Assembly (NCBI RefSeq): GCF_001583415.1
Contig: NZ_CP014475.1
Location: 3,534,001-3,598,000 of the forward strand
Source: Mycolicibacterium phlei
Lineage (GTDB): Bacteria; Actinomycetota; Actinomycetes; Mycobacteriales; Mycobacteriaceae
DNA length: 64,000 nucleotides
Reading direction: 5' to 3'
The notes under the pieces are model-generated. The model was not told the origin of the DNA. It was given only the letters and a program-made list of their open reading frames with translations, and searched no databases. The position numbers and the translations under genes were made by a program. Positions 14,940 to 24,100 of this stretch are shown piece by piece; the stretch's first letter is position 1; each line of letters opens with the position of its first letter.

Positions 14940-15809
14940 ATGGATCTGGCAGGCGTCGGTGTGTGGACTTCACAACTGCGGTACGGCGATCAGGGGCAGG
15001 CCGCCGAATCGGCCGCCGAACTCGAGGAACTCGGCTTCACGGCGCTGTGGATCCCCGACGTGAGCGGCGGCGTCCTCGACTCCGTCGAGCACCTGCTGAA
15101 GTCGACCAGGCAGGTGGTGATCGCCACCGGCATCCTGAACCTCTGGATGAACGACCCCGCCGACGTGGCCGCGCGGTTCGCCGCGCTGCCCGAAGCCGAC
15201 CGTGAGCGCACGCTGCTCGGCATCGGCGTCAGCCACGCGCCGCTGATCGACTCCAAGGAGCCCGGCAAGTACCGCAGGCCGCTGGCCGCCACCCGCGCCT
15301 ACCTCGACGCGATCGACGCCACGCCGCAACCGGTTCCGGTGGCCAACCGGGTACTCGCGGCGCTGGGGCCGAAGATGCTTGAGCTGGCCGCAACACGGTC
15401 GCGCGGCGCGCACCCGTACCTGGTCACCCCCGACCACACCCGCTTCGCGCGTGAGCAGCTGGGCACCGGCCCGCTGCTGCTGCCCGAGCAGACGGTGCTG
15501 CTGACCACCGACCGCGACGAGGCCCGCGGCATCGGAACCGATTGGCTGAAGTCGTATCTCGCGCTGCCGAACTACCGCAACAACCTGTTGCGCACCGGGT
15601 TCAGCGAGGACGACGTCGACTCGGTCAGCGACCGGCTGTTCGACGCGATCATCGCCTGGGGTGACGAGGACACCGTGCTGCGCCGGGTGCGCGAACACCT
15701 CGACGCCGGCGCCGACCACGTGTGCGTGCAGGTGCTCACCGCCGATCCGCGGGAGTTCCCGCACGAGCAGTGGCGTCGGCTGGCCGATGCACTTACCCGC
15801 CGAACGTGA
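14940..15809 (+). CDS. LLM-class (luciferase-like) F420-dependent oxidoreductase
   Basis: A 289-residue member of the luciferase-like monooxygenase superfamily, whose mycobacterial members often use coenzyme F420. Visible family traits: GVGVWTSQLRYG at the N-terminus, ELGFTALWIPD, a central LLGIGVSHAPLID with PLAATRAYLDAID, and PYLVTPDHTRFAREQLG. It resembles the subgroup typified by MSMEG_4141. Start ATG at 14940 has GGAAAGGA upstream; the longer open frame to 14871 crosses the regulatory region and is less likely. It is the only gene here transcribed away from the ABC pair and toward mbtB, and shares a terminator-like palindrome with mbtB. Nothing in the sequence ties it chemically to mycobactin; the shared iron-box region only suggests co-regulation. 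Confidence 0.75.
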   Translation: MDLAGVGVWTSQLRYGDQGQAAESAAELEELGFTALWIPDVSGGVLDSVEHLLKSTRQVVIATGILNLWMNDPADVAARFAALPEADRERTLLGIGVSHAPLIDSKEPGKYRRPLAATRAYLDAIDATPQPVPVANRVLAALGPKMLELAATRSRGAHPYLVTPDHTRFAREQLGTGPLLLPEQTVLLTTDRDEARGIGTDWLKSYLALPNYRNNLLRTGFSEDDVDSVSDRLFDAIIAWGDEDTVLRRVREHLDAGADHVCVQVLTADPREFPHEQWRRLADALTRRT

Positions 15810-15860
15810 GCTTATGACCGAAAAATCGCCGATTCTTCGCACACAAGCTCACGTTCGGCG
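15798..15860. terminator. Long inverted repeat between convergent genes (bidirectional terminator)
   Basis: Sixteen-base arms CGCCGAACGTGAGCTT (15798-15813) and its exact complement (15845-15860) flank a 31-base loop. The left arm contains the stop codon of the luciferase-like gene, and mbtB ends 22 bases beyond the right arm on the other strand. Position and symmetry fit a shared terminator; the same design recurs near 35.5 and 40.1 kb. Confidence 0.65.
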
Positions 15861-15881
15861 CAACAGCGGCCAGGCCCGCAA

Positions 15882-18800
15882 CTAGGCCGAGGACTCCAGT
15901 TCGTCGAGCACCGCGGCGGTGTCCATCCCGGCCACCTCGAGGTAGACCTCGGCGACGGCGTCGAGCCGCTCGGGGTCCGCCTCGCGGGCGGTCAGCCGTT
16001 CGGCGAGGGCGGCCACGCTGCGGGCGGCGAACATGTCGGTGACCGTCGCCGTCGGGGTGTCCAGCCAGTCGCGCACCCGGGCGATCACCTGGGTGGCCAG
16101 CACCGAGTCGCCGCCGAGGGCGAAGAAGTCGTCGTCGACGCCGACCTCGGCGCTGTCGACGCCCAGGATGTCGGCGACGATGCCGGTCAGCGCGGTCTCC
16201 AGCGGGCTGCCGGGCGCCCGGTAGCCCTGTCCCGCAGGCGGTTCCGCCTCGGCCAGGATTCGCGCGACGGCGGTGCGGTCGATCTTGCCGTTGACGGTGA
16301 ACGGGATCCGGTCGGTGACGACGATGATCTTCGGGATCATGTGCGCGGGCACCAGATCGGCCAGCGCCGCCGCGACAGTCTGCGCGTCGAGGCCGGTGTC
16401 GTCGGTGCGTACCAGCGCTGCCAGAACGTCGGGGTGCCCGGGGACGACGGCGGCCACCGCGGCGTCGACGCCGGCGACGCGTTTGAGCGCGGACTCCACC
16501 TCGCCGAGCTCGATGCGGTAGCCGCTGATCTTGACCCGGTGGTCGGCGCGGCCGACGAACTCCAGCGACCCGTCGGGCAGGTAGCGCACCAGATCGCCGG
16601 TGCGGTACCAGATCCGGCCGTCGTGGGCGACGAACTTCTCGGCGGTCAGGTCTGGCCTGCCGCGGTAGCCGCGGGCGATACCGCGCCCGGTGAACCACAG
16701 CTCGCCGGGCACCCAGTCCGGGCAGTCCGAGCCGTCGGCGGCCACCACGCGGCAGGCGTTGTTCGGGAACGGGGTGCCGTAGGGCACCGACGTCCAGTGC
16801 GCGGGCGGGTCGCCCTCGACCTCGCACAGCGTGCCGTGCACCGCGGTCTCGGTAGCGCCGCCGAGACCGGCAGCCCGCACCCCGGGCGCCGACCTGCGCA
16901 GGGCGCGAATCAGTTCCGGGCGTACCCAGTCGCCGCCGAGCAGCACCACCCGCAGGCTGGTGAGCCGGTCGCCGCCGACCTCGAGCAGCATGTCGAGCCA
17001 GCCGGGCATCCAGTTCAGGAACGTCACGCGGTGGCGGGCGATCAGGTCGGCCCACGCGTCGGGGTCGCGGCGCTGGTCCTCGTCGACGACCACGACCGTG
17101 CCGCCGGCGCGCAGCGGCGCGAAGATCTCCAGCACCGACATGTCGGCCTCCAGCGAGGCCAGCGCCAGGCTGCGGTCGCGCGCGGTGAGCGCGAAGTGAT
17201 CGCTGAGGAACTCGACGGTGTTCATCACCGCGTCGTGGGTGAGCTCCACGCCCTTGGGTTCGCCGGTCGAGCCGGACGTGAACAGCACGTAGGCAAGCGC
17301 GTTCGGGTCGACGGCCGCCGGTTCGGCGGCGGGCTCGAAGGCGACGGCGTCGGCGACGGTCAGCTGCGGCACCGCGGCCGACGGCGCCGGCTGGCCGCCG
17401 CAGGTCAGGATCGCCGCGACGCCGCTGGCATCGAGGATGCGGGCGGTGCGCTCGGCGGGCTGGTCGGCGCCGACGGGCAGGTAGGCCGCGCCGGCGGCGA
17501 GGATGCCCAGCACGGCGGGGATCTGCTCGGTGCACTTGGGCCCGATCAGGGCGACGACGTCGCCGGGCGCGACCCCGTTGGCCCGCAGCGCCGCGGTCAC
17601 CCCGAGGGCGCGGCGGCGCAGCTCGGCGTAGCTGAGCTCGCCGTCGCGGTCGATCACCGCGGTGGCGTCGGGGGTCCGCCCGGCGGCGCGGAAGAAGCCG
17701 TCGTGCAACGCTTCTCCGCTGGCCGGCGCGGTCCTGGAGTTGACCGCCCGGCGCACGGCGAGCTGGGCCTCCGGCACCGCGGGCGGGTCGGGCCGGTCCC
17801 AGGCGCCGTCGTCGGTGGCCAGCCGGGTCAGCTCGGCGATGTGGTAGGCGAACATCGCGTCGGCGACACCGGGCCGGAACGCCTCGACGCGGACGTCCCA
17901 GTTGATCATCAGCCCGTCGACCAGCGGGGTGGCCTGCGCGTCGATGAGCACCTGCGGGCCCTGCGAGATCGTCCACACCGGCTTGCCGAACTGCTCGAGC
18001 ACCTCACCGGCGAACAGGTCGCCGAGGCCCAGCGCGCTGGTGTAGACGATCGGCGCCAGCACCTGGTGGCCACGGTGGCGGCCGAGGTCGCGCAGCACCG
18101 ACAGCCCGGAGTAGCTGGAGTGCTGCGCGGTGGCGTGCAGGGTCTCCTGCACCGCCCGCGCCCGCTGCGCCGGGGTGCGGGTCTCGGTCAGGTCGATGTC
18201 GAGCATCAGCGAGGAGGTGAAGCAGCCGACCAGCTTCTCGACGTCGGGGTGGAACGGCTCGCGGCCGAACATCGGCAGGTTCAGCAGGAACCGCGACCCG
18301 GTCGACCAGCGGGCCAGCGCGTTGGCGTACGACGCGGCCACCGCCATGGCGGGGGTCAGGCCGCGGCGGTGCGCGGCGGCGAACAGCGCGTCGCGGGTGG
18401 GCACGTCGAAGATGTGCCACAGCCGCACGCTGCGCCGCGGGTCGTTCTGTTCGGCGGGCGGAACCAGCGGCAGCACAGGCGGTTCGGGCAGCTCCGGGAT
18501 CCGCTCGGCCCACCACCGCCGGTCCTCCTCGGACGGGCCGGGATCGGTGGCGGCCAGGGCGGCGCGGTACTGGCGATAGGTGTAGCGCAGCTCGGGCAGG
18601 TCGCCGCCGCGGTAGAACACCGCCAGGTCGGCCATGAACTTGCGGTAGCTCACCGCGTCGGAGGCGTTCATGTCCATGTCGACGTGCAGCCGGGTGCGGC
18701 CGTCCGGGCGCAGCGACAGGCTCAGCTCGAGCACGTCGCCGTCGAGGATCTGGTGTGACTTCTGGTGCCGGATCTCCTCCAGCCGCGCCTCGGCGGCGGC

Positions 18801-19358
18801 CTCGTCGAGGTCGCGCAGGTCGTAGACGGTGACCGGCAGGTCGCGGTCACCGATGCGCTGGGTGCCGTCGGGCAGGATCTCCACCCGCAGCATCGGGTGG
18901 CGCGCAATGAGTTTGGCGGCGGCGTAGCGCAGCCGCTCGGGATCGACACCCGCACCGTCGAATTCGACGTACAGGTGCGCCGCCACCCCGCCCAGCTGCT
19001 GATCCTCGTTGCGGCCCAGCCACATCGCGTGCTGCATCGGGCCGAGCGGGAACGGTTCGTCGTCATCCGCGACGACGGGGACCGCTTCGGGTTGCACCGC
19101 GGCGGCACTCTCCCCCAGCCGCGACGCCACCAGCTCGGTCCACGCGGCGACGGTCGGCTTCTCGGCCAGGGCCGCGAAGTTGATGTCGAGACCCTGTTTG
19201 CGCCACCGCCCGGACAGCGACATCATCCGGATCGAGTCCAGGCCCGAGGCGATCAGGTCCGCGTCGGGGTCGACCTCCTCGGGCCGCACGCCCAGAAGTT
19301 CGGCGACCTCCTCCCGCACCGACGCAGGGGTCGTCGCTCCGGTCTCACCAGCACCCAC
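15882..19358 (-). CDS. mbtB: Mycobactin NRPS MbtB (ArCP-Cy-A-PCP)
   Basis: MbtB receives the aryl acid from MbtA on its aryl-carrier domain, condenses it with Ser/Thr and cyclises this to the phenyloxazoline head of mycobactin. 1158 residues: aryl carrier (SGLDSIRMM near 44); cyclisation domain about 100-530 with the diagnostic DMDMNASDAVS (D-x4-D-x2-S instead of the HHxxxDG of condensation domains); adenylation domain about 560-1010 with FTSGSTGEPKG near 696; carrier (LGGDSVLATQ near 1084). M. tuberculosis MbtB is about 1414 residues with a C-terminal thioesterase region; here the protein stops shortly after the carrier. Start is GTG at 19358 with GGAGGA just upstream. It faces mbtA divergently across tandem iron boxes. 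Confidence 0.93.
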   Translation of the reverse strand: MGAGETGATTPASVREEVAELLGVRPEEVDPDADLIASGLDSIRMMSLSGRWRKQGLDINFAALAEKPTVAAWTELVASRLGESAAAVQPEAVPVVADDDEPFPLGPMQHAMWLGRNEDQQLGGVAAHLYVEFDGAGVDPERLRYAAAKLIARHPMLRVEILPDGTQRIGDRDLPVTVYDLRDLDEAAAEARLEEIRHQKSHQILDGDVLELSLSLRPDGRTRLHVDMDMNASDAVSYRKFMADLAVFYRGGDLPELRYTYRQYRAALAATDPGPSEEDRRWWAERIPELPEPPVLPLVPPAEQNDPRRSVRLWHIFDVPTRDALFAAAHRRGLTPAMAVAASYANALARWSTGSRFLLNLPMFGREPFHPDVEKLVGCFTSSLMLDIDLTETRTPAQRARAVQETLHATAQHSSYSGLSVLRDLGRHRGHQVLAPIVYTSALGLGDLFAGEVLEQFGKPVWTISQGPQVLIDAQATPLVDGLMINWDVRVEAFRPGVADAMFAYHIAELTRLATDDGAWDRPDPPAVPEAQLAVRRAVNSRTAPASGEALHDGFFRAAGRTPDATAVIDRDGELSYAELRRRALGVTAALRANGVAPGDVVALIGPKCTEQIPAVLGILAAGAAYLPVGADQPAERTARILDASGVAAILTCGGQPAPSAAVPQLTVADAVAFEPAAEPAAVDPNALAYVLFTSGSTGEPKGVELTHDAVMNTVEFLSDHFALTARDRSLALASLEADMSVLEIFAPLRAGGTVVVVDEDQRRDPDAWADLIARHRVTFLNWMPGWLDMLLEVGGDRLTSLRVVLLGGDWVRPELIRALRRSAPGVRAAGLGGATETAVHGTLCEVEGDPPAHWTSVPYGTPFPNNACRVVAADGSDCPDWVPGELWFTGRGIARGYRGRPDLTAEKFVAHDGRIWYRTGDLVRYLPDGSLEFVGRADHRVKISGYRIELGEVESALKRVAGVDAAVAAVVPGHPDVLAALVRTDDTGLDAQTVAAALADLVPAHMIPKIIVVTDRIPFTVNGKIDRTAVARILAEAEPPAGQGYRAPGSPLETALTGIVADILGVDSAEVGVDDDFFALGGDSVLATQVIARVRDWLDTPTATVTDMFAARSVAALAERLTAREADPERLDAVAEVYLEVAGMDTAAVLDELESSA

Positions 19359-19374
19359 TCGCGGTCCTCCGAAA

Positions 19375-19393
19375 TTAGTACAGGCTGCCCTAA
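19375..19393. promoter_or_regulatory. IdeR iron box in the mbtB-mbtA divergent promoter
   Basis: TTAGTACAGGCTGCCCTAA matches 14 of 19 IdeR consensus positions (hand count) and lies 17 bases before the mbtB start. Two IdeR boxes are known in the mbtA/mbtB intergenic region of M. tuberculosis, so both position and sequence agree. Confidence 0.82.
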
Positions 19394-19398
19394 CTAAC

Positions 19399-19417
19399 CG
19401 TGGGTACGCTACCTTAG
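19399..19417. promoter_or_regulatory. Second IdeR-like box, mbtA side
   Basis: CGTGGGTACGCTACCTTAG matches 11 of 19 consensus positions and keeps the GCTA core and a near-correct right half (CCTTAG). It is 6 bases from the stronger box and 44 bases before mbtA. Weak alone, supported by the tandem arrangement. Confidence 0.4.
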
Positions 19418-19460
19418 TTTCCGCCTGTCACACACCCCTACCCCGAAGGCGTCACCCCGC

Positions 19461-21125
19461 ATGAGCACCGGTTACGAACAGCGCATATCCGATGTCGGCG
19501 ACCTGCTGGACGGATTCGTCCCGTTCCCACCCGACCGGGCCGCGGAGTACCGGCGCGCCGGGTACTGGGAGGACCGGCCGCTGGACTCGATCCTCGCCGA
19601 CGCCGTCGCGCAGTGGCCGGACCGCACCGCGATCATCGATCCGGAGGTCAGCTACACCTACGCCGAGCTCGACGCCAAGGCCGACCGGATCGCCGCCGCG
19701 CTCACCGCGCGCGGTCTGCGCCCCGGCGACCGGGTGCTGGTGCAGCTGCCCAACACGTGTGAGTTCGCCGTCGCGCTGTTCGGGGTGCTGCGCGCCGCGC
19801 TGGTGCCGGTGATGTGTCTGCCCGGCCACCGGCACGCCGAGCTCAACCACTTCGCCGCGGTCAGCGGTGCGGTCGCGCTGATCGTGCCCGACGTCATCGC
19901 CGGCTTCGACTACCGCGAGCTGGCCGAGAACCTGGTGGCCAACAACCCGGCGCTGCGGCACGTGTTCGTCGCCGGCGACCCGGGCCGGTTCGAATCCTGG
20001 TACGCGCTGGCCGATTTCGACGGCCCCGCCCCGCAACGCCCGCCGATCGACCCGGATGTGCCCGCGCTGCTGCTGGTGTCGGGCGGTACGACGGGGCTGC
20101 CCAAGCTGATCGCCCGCACCCACAACGACTACGTCTACACCGCCAAGGCCAGCGCGCAGTCGCTCGGAATGACCAGCGACGACGTATATCTCGTGGTGCT
20201 GCCCGCCGGGCACAACTTCCCGCTGGGCTGCCCGGGCCTGCTGGGCTCGATGACCGTCGGTGCGCCGTCGGTGTTCACCGCCGACGCCAGCCCGGAGGCG
20301 TGTTTCGCGCTGATCGACAAGTACAAGGTGACGGTCACCGGCCTGGTCAACGCGCTGGCCAAGGTGTGGACCCAGGCCTGTGAGTGGGAGCCGGTGCTGC
20401 CGACGTCGCTGCGGGTGGTGCAGGTCGGCGGGTCGCGGATGACACCGCAGGAGGCCGAGTACATCCTCGACGGGCTCACCCCCGGGCTGTCGCAGATCTT
20501 CGGCATGGCCGAGGGCATGCTGAACTTCACCCGGCCCGGCGATCCGCGCGACGTGGTGGTCAACACCCAGGGCCGCAGGATGTCCGCGCACGACGAGATG
20601 CGGGTGGTCGACGAGAACGGCGACGAGGTGGCGCCCGGCGAGGAGGGTGAACTGCTGGTACGCGGGCCGTACACCCTCAACGGCTACTACCGCGACCCGG
20701 AGGCCAACGCGCGGTCGTTCACCCCGGACGGCTTCTACCGCAGCGGCGACCGCGTGCGCATCTTCACCGACGGGCCGCGGGCCGGCTACGTCGAGGTGAC
20801 CGGCCGGATCAAAGACGTCATCCACCGCGGCGGTGAGACGGTGTCGGCGTCCGACCTCGAGGAGCACCTGTTCGCGCATCCGGCGATCTACGCCGCGGCC
20901 GCGGTCCCGCTGCCCGACGAGTTCCTCGGCGAGAAGATCTGCGCCGCAGTGGTGTTCAAGGGTGCGCCGATCACCCTGGCCGAGCTCAACGAGTTCCTCG
21001 ACGAGCGCGGGGTCTCCGCGCACTGCCGGCCCGACGTGCTGGCGGCGCTTCCGTCGCTGCCGAAGACGCCAGTGGGCAAGGTGGACAAGAAGAAGGTCGT
21101 GGCGCAGCTCGTCGATCAGGACTGA
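19461..21125 (+). CDS. mbtA: Aryl-AMP ligase / aryl-carrier loading enzyme MbtA
   Basis: MbtA adenylates salicylate (or a methylated analogue) and transfers it to the aryl-carrier domain of MbtB. 554 residues, normal for the family. Motifs: phosphate-binding loop SGGTTGLPKLIARTHNDY near residue 210 (the SGGTTG form seen in DhbE/MbtA-type enzymes), GMAEGMLNFTRPGD near 350, YRSGDRVRI, and the A10 lysine in PKTPVGKVDKKK at the C-terminus. Start ATG at 19461. The enzyme faces the 1710-residue polyketide synthase, with the two stop codons separated by one base. Given the neighbouring 6-methylsalicylate-type synthase, the real substrate here may be 6-methylsalicylate; I cannot judge pocket residues without an alignment. 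Confidence 0.92.
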   Translation: MSTGYEQRISDVGDLLDGFVPFPPDRAAEYRRAGYWEDRPLDSILADAVAQWPDRTAIIDPEVSYTYAELDAKADRIAAALTARGLRPGDRVLVQLPNTCEFAVALFGVLRAALVPVMCLPGHRHAELNHFAAVSGAVALIVPDVIAGFDYRELAENLVANNPALRHVFVAGDPGRFESWYALADFDGPAPQRPPIDPDVPALLLVSGGTTGLPKLIARTHNDYVYTAKASAQSLGMTSDDVYLVVLPAGHNFPLGCPGLLGSMTVGAPSVFTADASPEACFALIDKYKVTVTGLVNALAKVWTQACEWEPVLPTSLRVVQVGGSRMTPQEAEYILDGLTPGLSQIFGMAEGMLNFTRPGDPRDVVVNTQGRRMSAHDEMRVVDENGDEVAPGEEGELLVRGPYTLNGYYRDPEANARSFTPDGFYRSGDRVRIFTDGPRAGYVEVTGRIKDVIHRGGETVSASDLEEHLFAHPAIYAAAAVPLPDEFLGEKICAAVVFKGAPITLAELNEFLDERGVSAHCRPDVLAALPSLPKTPVGKVDKKKVVAQLVDQD

Positions 21126-21126
21126 G

Positions 21127-24100
21127 TCAGGACGCTTCGAGCTGATCGGCCCCAGCGGCCAGCAGGTCCACGATCCGCTCGGAAACCGCCGCGGCCGTTG
21201 GGTATTCCCACAAGAGCGTGGGCGGAAGCGACAGCCCGGTCTGCTTCTCCAGCGTGCGCAGCAGCCCGACCGTCATGATGGAGTCCACGCCGACCTCCAC
21301 CAGCGGCAGGCCGGTGTCGACGTCGTCGTCGGCCACGCCCAGCTGCGCGGCCACCGCCGCGATCACCAGCCGCTCGACCCGCTCCGGGTCGGCGTCCAGC
21401 AGGCCCGCCGCGGTGTCGTCGTCGTCCGGCTCCTCAGTCTGCGCGGGCGCCACGTCGGCCAGCATCGGCACCGCCGCGGCAGTCGGAAGTGTGGGCAGCA
21501 CAACGACGTTCGGGTCGTCGTAGCGCATCGCCAGGTCCAGGGCGCGCATGGCCTCGTCGGCGCCGACGGTGTCCATGCCGAGCGCGTCGAGCTGCGCGGC
21601 GATGAACCCGGAGGTCGAGCCCATGCCCAGGCCGCGCCACGCCGTCCACGCGACGCTGATGGTGCGGTCGCCGAGCCGACGCCGGTGGCGCGCCATCACG
21701 TCGAGGAACGAGTTCGCGCACGCGTACGCGCCCTGGCCGGGAAACCCGGCCAGATAACCGCACGACGAGAACAGGATCAGCCAGTCCAGCTGTTCGGGCG
21801 GGAACAGCTCGTGCAGGGTCAGGGTGCCGTCCACCTTCGGCCGCATCGCGGCGGCGAAGTGGTCGGCGGTGGTGTTGACCAGCAGCGCACCGGCCTCCAC
21901 CCCGGCGGCGTGCACCACCCCGCGTACCGGCGGCAAGTCGCGCAGCGCGGCGCCCAGCACCTCGGCGGCCCCCGGCGCGGCGATGTCCATCGCGACCACG
22001 TGCACGGTGATGCCGCGCTCCTCGAGCGCCGACACCGTGCGGACCACCTCCGAATCCGGTTGCCACTGCGAGCGTTCCGGCATACCCCGGCGGGACAGCA
22101 GCACCAGGCGGCGGGCACCGGCGTCGGCCAGCCGCTGGGCCATCCGCAGGCCCAGCGCACCGGTGCCGCCGGTGATCACGTAGGTGCCGCCCGCCGAACA
22201 CCGCAGCGGGGTGCCGGCGCCGCCCGCGGCGGGCGCCAGCCGCGCGGTGTAGGCCACCCCGTCGCGGACCACCACCACGGGATGACCCCGCACACCGGCC
22301 AGCACCCCGACCGGCAGGTCCTCACCGGACACGTCGAGCACACCGCCGAACTGCGCCGGATGTTCGGCCGCCGCGACCCGGGCCAGGCCCCACAGCGGGG
22401 CGTGGGCGAGGTTCTCCCCCTCGTGCACCCGCTGCGTCAGCACCCACATCCGCGCGGCGGCGCCGCTGTCCAGCAGCGTGCGCAGGGTCTGCATGACCGC
22501 GGCCACCGGGCCCTGTGGGTTCCCCTGCGCGGCGGGCAGCACCAGCACGATCGCGTCGCGGTCCAGACCCGCTGTCGCCGAGGCGATGTCGCCGGCATCG
22601 CGGTAGAACGCGTGCGGCACACCGGCGGCCCGCAGGTCACGGGCGACGAGGTCACGGGTGGCCTCGTCGCCGCCGACGACCACCACCGCGCTGGGCCGCG
22701 CCTGCGCGTCCCAGGTCAGCGGATGCCACGCCACCCGGTGCACCATCCTCGACACGTCGCTGCCCGACGGGTTCTCGAGCTGGTCGAACGTCATCCCGGC
22801 GAGCGTGGCGAGCACCGTGCCGGACTCGTCGCCGAGCCAGACGTCGGTGGTGGTGGTGCCGGGCCTGCGCCGCACGTGCAGCAGTGCGACGGCCGGCGGG
22901 GCGCCGTGCACCCGCACCCGCTCCAGCCGGGCAGGCATCCGCAGCCGCGGCGGCCCGTCGAACACCGTCGACGCCGCCGAGGTGGCCGCGTCCAGCAGCG
23001 GCGCCCAGCTCTGCGGGGTGCGGCGGTCGGCGCGGGCGGCGACGCGGGCGAGCAGTTCACCCTCGCCGCCGTGCAGGTCGAGGATCTCCCAGTCGAAGCC
23101 CATCGCGGCCACCCCGAGGGTGGCCAGGGTGTCGACCACGTGCGTCGACGGCAACGGTCGCGGGCACCGCCGCCGGGCGGCGGTCGCGTCGATCACCTCG
23201 CCGACCAGGTCGTCGATGTCGTGCTCGTCGGTGGCCACCACCGCGCTGCTGTGGGTCAGCCAGCCGCCGTCGTCGTCCTCGTCGTCGACCAGGCGGCTGG
23301 CCAGGGTGAGCGCCCGGTCGGCGAGCACCACCTGGACATCGCGGGCGCGGCCGGGGGCGACGGGGGTGCGCAGCCGCACGTCGACCAGGCCGGGGCCGCC
23401 GACGTCGGCGGCCGCGGTCAGGAAGGTGTTGAGAATGACCGCGGCGGGCACGATCTCGGTGCCCTTGACCGGGTGGTCGCCCGGATAGGGCCGGGTGTCG
23501 AGGTCGACGCGGGTCTGCCACATCCGGGCGGCCAGCGGCCCGGTCACCTCGGTGCGCCCACCGAGCAGGGTGTGGCTGTCGACGTCGTGGACGCCGCGGC
23601 CGCCGGGCGGCGGGGTCGGGGTGCGCCAGAACCGCCGGTGCTGCCACCGCGTGACCGGCACGTCGTCGGCCCACGGCGCCTCGGCGGGCAGGCCCGGGTC
23701 GACCGGCACCCCGTGGCAGTGCAGCTGGGCGAGCGCCGTTGCCACCGAACGCATCTCGGGCTTGTCGCGGCGCAGCAGCGGCACCACCGCGTGGTCGCGC
23801 ACACCGGCGTGGCCGAGCGTCTCGACGATCGAGTGCGCCACCACCGGGTGCGCCGACACCTCGAGGAAGACGCGGTGCCCGTCGTCGACCGCGGCGCTGA
23901 CCGCCTCGGCGAACCGCACCCGGTCGCGCAGGTTGGCCACCCAGTAGTGCCGGTCGCGCGGGGCGTCCGACCGAGGATCGGCCAGAGCCGTTGTGTAGAG
24001 CGGGATCTCGGGTGTGCGCGGCGGCGGCAGCTGCGCGACCAGCCGACCCAGGTCGGCGGTGAGGCCGTCCATCGCCGGGCTGTGGAACGCGACGTCGGTG

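Noticed and set aside
16341..18758. An 805-codon plus-strand open frame opposite mbtB
   Set aside because: Composition and lack of any family pattern show it is the complement of the MbtB reading frame.
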